64,000 nt of DNA from Gymnothorax reevesii (lineage: Eukaryota; Chordata; Actinopteri; Anguilliformes; Muraenidae): NCBI GenBank assembly GCA_029721435.1, contig CM056588.1, forward strand, positions 39,573,430 through 39,637,429, in the 5' to 3' direction. A program made the translations under genes and the position numbers. The notes beneath the pieces are model-generated. The model saw only the letters and a program-made list of their open reading frames with translations. It was not told the origin of the DNA and searched no databases. Positions within the stretch are counted from its first letter, which is position 1, and the number at the start of each line of letters is the position of its first letter. Of this stretch, positions 11,571-22,115 are shown in pieces.

Positions 11571-12056
11571 TTAAAGGAGAATTCCGGTGTGAAATTGACT
11601 TGGGGTGTATTGAAACACGATAACGAGTACTAACTTTTGTCAAATACCCCACTTCTGTATGCACGCAACATTTCGAAATAAATGGCTTTTTAGCCGAAGC
11701 TCCCAACAGGCTTACAACAGTAGTGAATTGGGCATAGCGATGCCATGCAAAGAAATCGTTATTTTTATAATCATCAACAACGCTCAAAGTGGCTCCACAT
11801 TTCATCGGTAGAATTCCTAGGGCCCTGACATTTAAAACGAGGCACTGAGAACTTTGAAAATGCACAGATAGCTTATTAAAAAAGACTACTTATGCAAACC
11901 ATACCTCTAGGTAGTTTCCAGTCACCTCCATCTTGAAAGTCACAAAAAGTCGATTGACGAGCACAAACGAATAGGAAGGATAGGGGAACAGATTGCAATC
12001 TATTCGTTCGTGCTCGTCAATCGACTTATTGTGACTTTCAAGATGGAGGCGTCCTA
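11571..12056. mobile_element. Candidate non-autonomous DNA element ending in a long hairpin
   Basis: The left boundary TTAAAGGAGAATTCCGGTGT looks like a transposon terminus of a common fish repeat. The right part is the hairpin 11925-12049. A matching right terminus ending CCGGAATTCTCCTTTAA was not found, so the element is truncated or composite. The minus-strand open frame inside (11458-11865) has no recognised domain. Confidence 0.45.
11925..12049. repeat. Near-perfect 50-bp inverted repeat with 25-bp loop
   Basis: The arm at 11925-11974 (starting CCTCCATCTTGAAAGTCACA) and the arm at 12000-12049 (ending GTGACTTTCAAGATGGAGG) are reverse complements at 48 of 50 positions, separated by 25 bp. 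A transcript would form a long stable hairpin. The most likely origin is a MITE or the fold-back end of the surrounding element. Confidence 0.95.
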
Positions 12057-13559
12057 TGTTTCAATGCTTCTCTCAATATAAGTGCAATGTAGCAATGAAG
12101 CACTGCAACCAGTAGATACAGATTATGTATGTGACAATGTCCTTTATGGATAAAGTACCATTTTTGACAAAGAACTTACTTAAATAAAACTGAAGTGAAA
12201 AGTTAAGAGGTTAACGGTCATCATAGATGGACAATTCACATCCATAAAGAATAAATTATAAAGACACAGCACGGATGGAGCCCCAGCAGCAAAACCTAGA
12301 GCCGTGCATACTATGAGCTCAACATTACACAGAGCATCTATGAACATACAGGCACCGCTCGACTATACGGCGCACCTTCGCGGCCGATTTTGAGAAAAGA
12401 ATCCATTACACAGCCACTCAATTTCAATAACGGCAAACACCAGTCAGCAGAGATGGGAGACTGATGAAGTGAGGTGGAGCGGTGAGCCGCAGGCGAGAGC
12501 GTGATCGATGCGTCACTCAGCCGCGAAAATAAATGTCTTCAACGCTTCATCGATTCCGCACAGCAATGCATCACGGAACAATCAGGCGACGCGCCGAGTT
12601 AAAACATCAACAAGAATTATAACGGACAAGTGTATAAAGTGTTAAACAGGCCACCTGGTGAACCTTTGGGCCCGCAGTATATGTGAACACTAAAGATAAA
12701 AGCTCGCAGAACAAAGGGGTAAATGCACACAGCTTTCGAGAGGCATCTCCTTTTAAGTCGTTCATAACTGTGCCTCCAGAGTTTATCCGCCAGTGAGTTC
12801 AGTGTTGCAGTATCACAGAGCAAACACTAGAGGGAGCCCGTGCAAAACTAAAAATTTGAGGCACATGGAATCTATTTCTAATTGAAACATACTTAAGAGG
12901 ATTGAAAACACATTCTAAACAAACTTCACTCAAGAGAACTCAACACAGAACTGAACACACTCTCAAAGACTAAAGCAAGAAAAGCTGATCTCACACAAAA
13001 AAAACACAGGACAATTTACACACACTGCACAAACAAAAGAACAATCAACATAGCACTCGAAAGAAAAAATATACAAAACACTAAAGCAGAGATATAGAAC
13101 GTAGTACACAAAATCAAAATGACAACACGTAGTATGCCAAAGCACAGATAGTTAATGGAAAAAACATGCACGGGTAGAAATGTGCACAGAGTGATTGCAG
13201 CGCGAGTTAATGGGACGCCCACTCTCTGTCAGCAAACGTGACCCCAGAAACAGGCCGTGGGTGACGGCGAGAGAATACACCAGGCTAAGGAAACAAACAG
13301 ACATTCACAATGGACAGAATACATGATCTGTGGGATGTCGCTCCTATCCCCTTATCAGTCTCAAATTCACCGCCATAGAACGGACAGGGAGAAGCAAACA
13401 ATCTCTCAACTTCAATAACACGTCACAAGAGACTGTGACAGTCTGGAGTCCTCCACAGCCCCATAATTCAAAGTTCCACTCCACAGCTGGGATTGCCCAG
13501 TGACTGAACAGGACAGTGTCACTTCCACACACTGCCGGGGATGAAACTTCGAAAATCTT
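12057..13559. other. Non-coding, partly CpG-containing
   Basis: Positions 12360-12600 are richer in CpG (GGCGCACCTTCGCGGCC at about 12370, GAGCCGCAGGCGAGAGCGTG at about 12484) than their surroundings and might be an old transposon end or a regulatory patch. No exon recognised. 12840-13200 is A-rich. Confidence 0.35.
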
Positions 13560-14520
13560 GCATATTCAATGAACACACATAGTAAAAGCAGTGCAACACC
13601 TGTGTGGGAACAGCAGTCAGAGAACAGCACAGTGAGACGCACTGCAGTGTAACAGCACCCAGAGATAAGCACAGCATGAACTGCATTATGCAATAGCAAT
13701 GGAACCCAAAGTAAAAGCAGTGTAACAGCTGTGAGGGAACTGCAAACTGAGAACAGCACAGTGAGATGCAGTGCATTGTAAAAGCAGTCTGAGAACAGCC
13801 CAGTGAGATGCACTGCAGTGTAAAAGCAGTCTGAGAACAGCACAGTGAGATGCACTGCAGAGTAACAGCACCCTGAGAACAGCACAGTGAGATTCACTGC
13901 ATTGTAAAAGCAGTCTGAGAACAGCCCAGTGAGATGCACTGCAGTGTAAAAGCAGTCTGAGAACAGCACAGTGAGATGCACTGCAGTGTAAAAGCAGTCT
14001 GAGAACAGCACAGTGAGATGCACTGCAGAGTAACAGCACCCTGAGAACAGCGCAGTGAGATGCACTGCATTGTAAAAGCAGTCTGAGAACAGCACAGTGA
14101 GATGCACTGCAGAGTAACAGCACCCTGAGAACAGCACAGTGAGATGCACTGCATTGTAAAAGCAGTCTGAGAACAGCACAGTGAGATGCACTGCAGTGTA
14201 ACAGCAGTCTCAGAACAGCACATTGAGATACAACACAGTGAGATGGACTGCAGTGTAACAGAAGTCAGAGATCAGCACAGTGAGATGCACTGCAGTGTAA
14301 CAGCAGTCTAAGAAAAGCACAGCATGAACTGCATTATGTAGTAGCAAAGGAACCCAAAGTAAAAGCAGTGTAACAGCTGTTCCGATACAGCAGTCAGAGA
14401 ACAGCACAGGAAGATACACAGCAGTGGATCTCACTACTGTAGCAGCAGTCTCAGCACAGCACAGTGAGAGACAGTGCAGTGAGATGCACTGCAGTGGAGC
14501 AGCAGCATGAACAGTACAGT
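13560..14520. repeat. 42-bp minisatellite with a larger internal duplication
   Basis: The core array (about 13741-14220) has a 42-bp unit built on GTCTGAGAACAGCACAGTGA then GATGCACTGCAGTGTAAAAG, with variants ACCCTGAG for GTCTGAG. The flanks are more diverged. A longer block beginning AGCACAGCATGAACTGCATT at about 13671 recurs at about 14317, so an approximately 646-bp segment seems duplicated. 42 is a multiple of 3, which keeps all minus-strand frames open (up to 259 codons). These frames are repeat artefacts, not genes. Confidence 0.95.
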
Positions 14521-15240
14521 GGGAAAAGCTGGCAGTGAAAAATGCACAGTTCCGTTAGACTAAAGAACAGCTTGTTCTCAGGACTCCGCATTAATATGCA
14601 TTTTCCCTCTGCAGAGCCCCAGTGGATGTGCCTGACTAAGTGAGGAGCAGGTCGGCTGATGTGATTACGGCTCCATCAGAACCGCAGCAGCGCTCTTATA
14701 AAGCATTGATCCTGCGACGCACACAGCCTGATGACTCTTCACTTCCTGTGCCGCGGCTGCAGGAATCAGCAGGGAAACCACTGCAGCAGAGCTGACATCT
14801 GCACTTCCGCTCCGCAGCCTGAAATACACGGCCTGAGGAGCCAGGTGTAAACCATCAGACACTCGAGGCTAGTTAAACAGGGCAGGTAACCATCAGCCCT
14901 GAAAATGCATTATGAAAATAAGAGAGTGACCCAGGAAAGATATGCTCTTGTGTTAGTATTAAGATACTATGCATGCAGAGGATGCTTAGCGGCAAGACGT
15001 AGCGACATGCTAGCGCAGAGGGTCTGCATAGGTGACTGTTGCGGGACAGAGAGAAGAAGAGGGGGGCTTTACTAGTGAAAGTCTTAGTAGTCATACCCTG
15101 AGACTATGGGATGAGCAACGCTGCGTTTCTCGTCGGCACGTGCAAGAGCGCTAATCAGGGCTAAAGCCTAATTAGCGGCCAAACCGCTAATAAGAGCAGA
15201 GTGGTCTGATCCCTTCCACAAACTAAGACAAACACAAAAG
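14521..15240. other. Non-coding, no recognised element
   Basis: GC-rich around 14690-14830 with a 65-codon minus-strand frame of no recognisable similarity. Nothing else seen. Confidence 0.4.

Positions 15241-15275
<35 letters not shown>
15241..15275. repeat. (CG)4(CA)n microsatellite
   Basis: CGCGCGCG followed by CACACA repeats to 15275. Alternating purine-pyrimidine sequence with Z-DNA potential. Confidence 0.95.
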
Positions 15276-17160
15276 TCCATGCTCATACAAAGCAGGCTCA
15301 CACACAAACACGCATGTACATGCATAAACCACACTCTCTCGTGCACAAATGTGCACACTGCATTAACAAAGTCATTACCAACATTTTGGACATAAAACAC
15401 TTATTCCAACTACCTTTTTCTTAGAGAAAAATTCTGGTACTGGGGCAAGATAATTTAGATTTTTTTTTGCGATTTGTCCTCAGAGTAAGATAATTTCACT
15501 CATCCCATGGGCAAATTTAGAAATGAGTCAAAATTCTCTCACATCAGGGCCAGAATTTTATTTTCTGAGAAAGAATATAAAAGAAGTGTTTTAAGTCCAA
15601 ATTCAAAATTACAATGCTCGATGAGATTTTGTTTTTGCAGCGCATGAACATACGCACCACACAACCGCATAACTCTAACCCCAAAACACAATCACAAATC
15701 ATTCCTACATTTTTTCTCATTCTAAACCAGCCAGTTTGTCAGTAACAGCTACTTTTTCCCCCGTTTTAATATGATGCTTGACTTGTTTTCTCATATAAGT
15801 ATTTCTACTCATTAGAGGCACAGTTCCCCTAGGGAAAAAGGTCCGTGACTGAAATCCAAACACAGCACTGATGCTCTCTGGCTTACAGAAACACGACAGA
15901 GGAGAAGCCGTGACAGTGATTCATGAGTAACGCCCATACACTCTCCACTAATCCAGCATGAACACTGTCAGCCTGAAGTTTTAGAGCATTCACAACTTTC
16001 AAGAAGTCAGAGATCAGGTAAAGAAATATGAGCGCCAGTTTTGTTCAACAAAAAGATACAAGATACAAACCTTAAGATTCACCAAAATGACCACTTTCTG
16101 TCAAGGTAACTACTGAACACATCAATGTGTTCAACAAAGATACGCACATGGTTCTAAAAGTTTACAAACAATACTACTGTGGAGGTTCCCATTAAAGCGC
16201 TGCTCATGCGGGTAGCTTCATCTTGACTATTCCATCAAGTTTGTTCCAGATTAGTGTAATTTTACTTCCCTTGTTAGAAAGTTAAAATCATTATTTTACC
16301 TACTGCTTTTGCAAACTCTGGCTTTTTTTAAATTTACCCGCAAATTTTAGGTGATTATTAGGCAAAATAAAAATATCCTTTTTCCCTCTTTACAAATCAC
16401 AACTTACTGTCTATCACTTGGAGTTGTTTACAAAAGTTAAAAATAACTCGTATTACATTTAAAAAAAAAAACAAAAACATGACTGGTAGTATTGAACACA
16501 TACAGAGAGTGAACAAAATATCAACAGTGCCCCTTAAAAATGGCCACAGCTTTAATGTGTAAAAACCACAATTACAAAAGCATCCACACAGGCTATTCCT
16601 ATTAATTTGACTAATCAGCTACAAGCAAACAAGGTCTAACCAGCAGCATTTAATGCAGTGTCCACAGTAAGATGAGAATATAAAGTACCGAAGGAGCTGG
16701 ATAGCCATTAGAGGTGCCAAAATTGCAGGCACCAGTTACAAAAAGGGCATTATCATTTCAGGTGGCAAAGGGAACAGTGCCAAACATTATGGAAACATGA
16801 ACCAAACACCAAAAAATAGTGAGAGCAAAGAAAAGAAAAACTGTTACATTAAATCAAAGCTGTCTGCCAGGGAGAGACGAGCGCTTGGGAGGATCTCTGC
16901 CAACAGCCACAGAAATATGGCTCTACAGATCACCGCAGAATCGAATCAATCCGCATCTGACACGGTCCCAGCAAAAACAGAGTGCCGAGAGCTTCAGAAA
17001 GCTGGGATTCACTGCACTGTTTCTAATGCATAGATCCCCTGCTGTATATGTACAGAACATCCTTCAGATAAATGAGCAAATCCAGGATGTTCTTCCTGTA
17101 GTCACCTAAAGCAGGACAGATCTTTTATAAAAGATTCAGGTCATTAGACAGTCACTCAGC
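15276..17160. other. AT-rich non-coding stretch
   Basis: No exons or classifiable repeats recognised. The two overlapping frames at 16797-17109 have no recognisable domain and read through AT-rich sequence. Confidence 0.45.
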
Positions 17161-17314
17161 ACCACAGACAGGGGGCGCTACAGCAACAAGCGGGAACAGA
17201 TTCACACGCTTAATACTAACCAATACATAATGACCATAATGCCGGTCCGAAAAAAAGTGCTGAACAAGTTAAAGTAATACTCCAGCCAGTGTTTTGGTGT
17301 AAAGAATGAGGTAC

Positions 17315-17499
17315 CTGTCCATTCCCGCCTCAGAGCTGGGGGGCTCTTCCCGATCCGGGTCAGTCCTGGGCGACAGGGCAGTGCTGGTGAATTTGGCCTC
17401 CTGCATGCTGGATTTCTGGATTCTGACGGGCACCTGCTCATGACCCGGGTTCCACTGCCCCTTTCGGCCGCGGGACAGACACGCGTAGCAGGTCCCCAT
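17315..17499 (-). CDS. Candidate first coding exon with lipidation-type N terminus
   Basis: An ATG at 17499-17497 sits in a good Kozak context (purine at -3, G at +4). It opens a 61-codon frame starting MGTCYACLSRGRKGQ and ending near SSEAGMD, where CAG|GTACCT gives a consensus splice donor (last exon base 17315). The start fits the PROSITE N-myristoylation pattern (Gly2, small residue at 6), with Cys4 and Cys7 as possible palmitoylation sites. The middle is rich in Pro, Ser and Glu. The sequence around it is GC-rich, with a CCAAT box about 320 bp upstream. The strand is that of plekha7, and the donor is phase 2, like plekha7 exon 3, so an alternative first exon of that gene is possible. I do not recognise the peptide. 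It could instead begin an unrelated gene or be a chance frame. Confidence 0.4.
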
Positions 17500-17840
17500 T
17501 CCGACCGGTGTCTATCCACACTACTCCCTATCCCTGTATGTGACACCAGTATCGCCTATCCCTGTACGGGACCCCTGCAGTCGCACACCGGCCTGCTCCA
17601 GTGTCGCCTATCCGAGTATGGGACGCTTGTGCTCTCGCACCATCCTGCCCCCACATCCCCAATCCCTGAACGGAACGCCTCTGCCCTCCCTCTCTTTGGA
17701 CAGGCTGTACTGTCACATACAGTGTACACGGTCACAGGGCAGAGGGCCTGGGCGCAAATACTAATGAGCTGGACGGGACAGCGGAGGAGGAGGGAGGTTA
17801 AAGATCGTACGGCCAGACACTGATTGGTGGGATGGCTACT
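17500..17840 (-). promoter_or_regulatory. Candidate promoter / 5' UTR of the exon at 17315-17499
   Basis: GC-rich sequence directly upstream (minus strand) of the candidate ATG, with an inverted CCAAT box (ATTGG on plus at 17822-17826; CACCAATCAG on minus). A degenerate short repeat (CGCCTATCCCTGTACGGGAC at about 17553, CGCCTATCCGAGTATGGGAC at about 17605) occupies part of it. No clear TATA box. Confidence 0.3.
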
Positions 17841-18225
17841 ATGTCGGGCAGCGATACATTTCTGCCCACTTGGGCCGAACTCTCAATCTCCCTTTGTTTT
17901 TCCAGCTATATTACCCACCCCAACCTCCCCTCCATGCAACTATTCATTGATTTTAACAGCATAAATTAATATTCATAAGCCTTGTCATTTCCTTCTCCCA
18001 ATCATTTGTCACGCCACCATCCCAAGGCTGACATTTTGATAAAAAATTAGATCTGCAATCATAATATGTCCCTTAATCTTTGCTTTGATCCTCTGCTTGG
18101 CTCATATTTCAGATTGCGCAGATGTTTCAGATGTTATTTGGTGGTGGGGACAGAATAGAATGTGTGGAGAGTGCCCCAAGCTTGCTATTGTAAAGCGTGC
18201 AAACATGCAACCCCACCCTCTTCGG
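17841..18225. other. Non-coding, no recognised element
   Basis: Nothing recognised. Confidence 0.4.
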
Positions 18226-18905
18226 AGAGACACAAACACACAGCCCCTTATAAATACGCAGGCATGTCGCCCCTGATAAATACACAAACATGCAGTCCCT
18301 GATAAATAAGCAGACGTGCAGCCCCTGATAATACACAAGCAGGTAGCACTCGATACATGCGCAAACATGTATCCAGCCAAAAATACACAAACATGTAGCC
18401 CCAATAAATACAAAGATGTAGCCCTCATAAATACATAAACATGCAGCCCCTGATAAATACACAAACATGTAGCACTCCATACATGCACAAACATGTAGCC
18501 AGCCATAAATACACAAACATGTAGCCCCATAAATACACATACATACATCCAGCCATAAATTGACCAGCATGCACGGCCTCCCATATGCAAAGACACAGCT
18601 CCTAATAAATACAGAAACATCATACATACAACGTATAACAACCCACCACAAAAACATGTATGCCCCCAGACACGTACCAACATATATCCCCCCGTTCAAA
18701 TACTCAGCCCCCAGAAATGCACAAAAATGTAGCCCCCGATAACTACGCAGACATGCATCCTCCTATAAATAGACAGATATGTAGTGCCCTCACACACACA
18801 GACACAGCCTCCTAAAAATACACAGACATATAGTACCCCCAGAAACATATACCAACCCCCCCCCCCAAAAAAAGAACACAAACCCCCCAGATAAGAGCAA
18901 ATATA
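18226..18905. repeat. Degenerate 22-26 bp minisatellite (ATACACAAACATGTAGCCCC)
   Basis: More than twenty diverged units resembling TAAATACACAAACATGTAGC followed by CCC. A 126-bp higher-order step is visible: CACTCGATACATGCGCAAAC at about 18347 recurs as CACTCCATACATGCACAAAC at about 18473, with similar downstream text. The minus-strand frames rich in Cys, Val and Gly (up to 193 codons) are read through this repeat and are not credible genes. Confidence 0.9.
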
Positions 18906-19039
18906 CCCACCCACTCAAACACACAGCTGTCACTCATTTTAAACCGATGTAGTGCACTTAGACAATGTCACGTCATTGACCCAAATACAAAAAGAGATAT
19001 CAGTGATTTGTACATCATCCTTGACATATAATAATTTTA

Positions 19040-20347
19040 GAATATGATTAAAAAAATTCCAAAGACACTATATTTACAACTGACCTCCTATCTGACGGAC
19101 AATATCATTTATGATAAATTCCATTCGGTTTCTGCAAGTTTCATAGCAAAGAAACTGCTTTTAAAAATCATTAACAAAATGAGCGTCAACAGTGACAATA
19201 AAAAAAAAAAAACCACAGCCCCAATACTCCAAGACCTAAGCACTGTACTCGACAGAGACGATCATTGGATCTGCTGAAAATGCTAAGGAACTGGCTGGGT
19301 CTGTCCAGCACAGATCTTCAGTGGTTTGAGTCTTATTTGCACCATCGCAATTTCATAGTCACACTCAGTGACGTCCAGTACAACAGAAACCAATCGGCAA
19401 GTGGTGTCTCTCAGGGCTCCATCCTGGGTCCTCTTCTTTTTGACTTCTATATGCTCCCCCTTGGCCATATTATCAACAAATATAACATTAATTACCATAA
19501 CTACACTAATGATGCACAGCTCCACATCTCACAATCAACTGATGACTTTCAACCCAGAACCTCCCAAGACAGCCATTTGGATTAAATTAACGAGAACATA
19601 TTGGCAAACTTCCATCAACTGAACAGGAAGAAAGCGGAGATTTTATTAGTGGGTTTGAAGAACAACCAACAGCTGGTCTGTGAGTGACTGGAGTCCAGAT
19701 CACTTCACAAGTCAACAGATTGAAAACTGAGGAGTTACTGCGGACGGCAATTTCAGTTTAAAGGAAAATATTAACAGTACTGACAAAATCACTTTTTTTC
19801 CCCCAATGCAGAAACATTTAATAAGTCAGAGGCTTTCTTTCTCAGTCTGACAGAGAGAAACTCATCCATGCATTTTGAGCGGGATAGACAATGGTTATTC
19901 TCCATTCACTGGTCTTCCTAACCCAATAATCCACAGATTAAAACTTGTTCAGAACCCAGACAAATGCTGATCAGGACTTTAAAAAAAAAAAATCAGACCA
20001 GATAAATCCAGTCCTCTAAAACCTTCACTGGCTTCCTGTTGTCTTCAGAATAAATTCTGAAATCCTTCACTTGGTTAAGAAAGAATTTGCTGATCTGGCT
20101 CCACAGTACATTTTAGACATGCTGTCAGTCCACAATCCTAGCAGACCCCTCCAGTCACAAGGTAGAAAGTTCCTGTGTGAGCCTGGAGCATTTTTACAGT
20201 CAGGTCAGATGGCGTTCAGCATTTAAGAACCCAAAGTATGGAACAGTCGGCCTACTGATTTTAGACTTCCTTGGACACTTTGCTCTTTTAAATCCAAACT
20301 AAAGAATTTCCTTGATAATTAGGCTTTTTCCTCAATTTAAGTTATTA
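19040..20347 (+). mobile_element. L2/CR1-type LINE, reverse transcriptase region (decayed), 5' part of split copy
   Basis: Translations in shifting plus-strand frames give pieces of a non-LTR reverse transcriptase: the block before the palm (QLTSYLTDN, DLSTVLDRDDH at about 19070-19260), then GVSQGSILGPLLFDFYMLPL at about 19400-19460. The catalytic YADD box is degraded to YTND at about 19498-19509. Further on, a C-terminal block encodes SLTWLPVVF, LAPQYILDML and PKVWNSRP-like words (about 20025-20290). Frameshifts and a stop show it is dead. The copy continues after the Tc1-like insertion, at 21950-22115. Confidence 0.85.
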
Positions 20348-20717
20348 TACAAAACCCAAAACCAGTGAAGTTGGCACGTAAATCGTAGATAAAAACAGAA
20401 TACAAAGATTTGCAAATCCTTTTCAACTTATATTCAATTGAATACACTGCAAAGACAAGATTGTTTAAATGTTCAAACTGAGAAACTTCATTTTTTTTTT
20501 TTTGCAAATAATCATTAACTTAAAATTTAAAGGCAGCAACACATTGCAAAAAAGTTGGCACAGGGGCCTTTTTACCACTGTGTTACATTGCCTTTCCTTT
20601 TAACGACACTCAGTAAACGTTTGGGAACTGAGGAGACCAATTTTTGAAGCTTTTCAGGTGGAACTCTTTCCCATTCTTGCTTGATGTACAGCTTAAGTTG
20701 TTCAGGGGTCTCCGTTG

Positions 20718-20924
20718 TCATATTTTACTCTTCATAATGCGCCACACATTTTCAATGGGAGACAGGTCTGGACTACAGGCAGGCCAGTCTAGTACCCGCA
20801 CTCTTTTACGACGGAGCCATGCTGTTGTAACACGTGCAGAATGTGGCTTGGCATTGTCTTGCTGAAATAAGCAGGGGCGTCCATGAAAAAGACGTTGCTT
20901 GGATGGCAATATATGTTGCTCCAA
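20718..20924 (-). pseudogene. Tc1-like transposase, C-terminal DDE part (broken)
   Basis: The frame holds the second Asp (QQDNAKPHSARV) and the Glu (CSPDLSPIENVWRIMK) of the DD34E catalytic core. The region with the first Asp (upstream, about 21125) is out of frame because of a small insertion in the WSDES-like motif. It belongs to the same dead gene as 21345-21734. Confidence 0.9.
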
Positions 20925-21344
20925 AGTATGTACATTTCAGCATTAATGGTGCCTTCACATATGTGTAAGTTGCCCATGCCTTGGGCACTAATACACCCCC
21001 CATACCATCACAGATGCTGGCTTTTGAACTTTGCACCTATAACAGTCCAGATGGTTCTTTTCTTCTTTGGTCCGGAGGACACAACGTCCACAGTTTCCAA
21101 AAACAATTTGAAATGTGGACTCGTCAGACCATAGAACACTTTTCCACTTTGCATCAGTCCATCTTAGATGAGCTTGGGCCCAGCGAAGCCAGCGGCGTTT
21201 CTGGGTGCTGTTGACAAATGGCTTTCGCTTTGCATTGTAGAGTTTTAACTTGCACTTGCAGATGTAGCGACAAACTGTAGTTACTGAAAGTGGTTTTCTG
21301 AAGTGTTCCTGAGCCCATGTGGTGATGTCCTTTACACACTGATG

Positions 21345-21734
21345 TCAGTTTTTGATGCAGTACCTCCTGAGGGATCGAAGGTCATGGGCATTCAATGTTG
21401 GTTTTCGGCCTTGTCGCTTCCGTGCAGTGATTTCTCCAGATTCTCTGAACCTTTTGACGATATTACGGACCGTAGATGATGAAATCCCTAAATTTCTTGC
21501 AATAGCTCGTCGAAGAATGTTGTTTTTGATCTGTTCGACAATCAGCTCACGCATTTGTTCACAAAGTGGTGACCCTCGTCCCATCCTTGTTTGTGAATGA
21601 CTGCGAGTTTCAGGGAAGCTGCTTTTATACCCAATCATGGCACCCACCGGTTCCCAATTAGCCCGTTCACCTGTGGGATGTTCCAAATAAGTGTTTGATG
21701 AGCATTCCTCAACTCTCGCACTCTTTTTTGCCAC
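21345..21734 (-). pseudogene. Tc1-like transposase, N-terminal DNA-binding part (broken)
   Basis: A 129-codon frame encodes the paired-like helix-turn-helix region of a Tc1 transposase, with MRELIVEQIKNN as helix 1, ISSSTVRNIVKRFRESG as the recognition helix region, and a basic ARKRQGRKP linker. It would bind the inverted repeats that flank it. The frame ends before the catalytic domain, which continues in other frames on the same strand. Confidence 0.85.
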
Positions 21735-21949
21735 TTGTGCCAGCTTTTTTGAAACATGTTGCAGGCATCAAATTCCAAATGAGCTAATATTTGCAAAAAA
21801 TTACAAAGTTTACCTGTTCGAACATTATGTAACTTGTCTTTGCAGTGTATTCAATTGAATATAGGTTGAAAAGGATTTGCAAATTATTGTATTCTGTTTT
21901 TATTTACGATTTACACAACGCGCCAACTTCACTGGTTTTGGGTTTTGTA

Positions 21950-22115
21950 GTATGCATGCTTATGTGCAAGTGTACGGCGTGTATTTTTTGTGAATCTCTT
22001 TACGGTTGCTTCTGTTGCATTTTTGTCATTTTATTTTTGTTTTAATGTAATGCGCTTTGAACTGTTTTTGTATGAGATGGTGCCATACAAATAAAATTTG
22101 AATTTGTAATTTGAA
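21950..22115 (+). mobile_element. 3' UTR of the LINE interrupted by the Tc1 insertion
   Basis: It contains TGTAATGCGCTTTGAACTG, GGTGCCATACAAATAAAA and a TTTGAATT-type tail, the characteristic LINE 3' end (CTTTGA, then GGTGC-ATA-AATAAA). It continues the LINE coding remnant that stops at 20347. Confidence 0.85.

Larger units (their letters stand above)
20350..21947 (-). mobile_element. Full-length Tc1-like transposon with long inverted repeats
   Basis: Terminal inverted repeats of about 115 bp (20350-20465 and 21832-21947) begin CAAAACCCAAAACCAGTGAA and are flanked by TA on both sides (20348-20349, 21948-21949), the Tc1/mariner target duplication. The transposase lies on the minus strand. An N-terminal helix-turn-helix part is at 21734-21345 (IARNLGISSSTVRNIVKRF, then the hook-like GRKPTLNAHD). 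A C-terminal catalytic part at about 20924-20718 has QQDNAKPH (second Asp) and SPDLSPIENVW (Glu) of the DDE triad. Frameshifts between the parts make it inactive. It is inserted in the 3' UTR of the LINE at 19040-22115. Confidence 0.95.

Noticed and set aside
13412..14191. 259-codon minus-strand open frame, the longest in the window
   Set aside because: It is a translation of the 42-bp minisatellite (14-residue repeat rich in Cys, Leu and Phe), with other minus-strand frames equally open.
18102..18699. Two overlapping frames of about 190 codons, Cys/Val-rich, membrane-protein-like
   Set aside because: Both are products of the ATACACAAACATGTAGCC minisatellite read in two frames.
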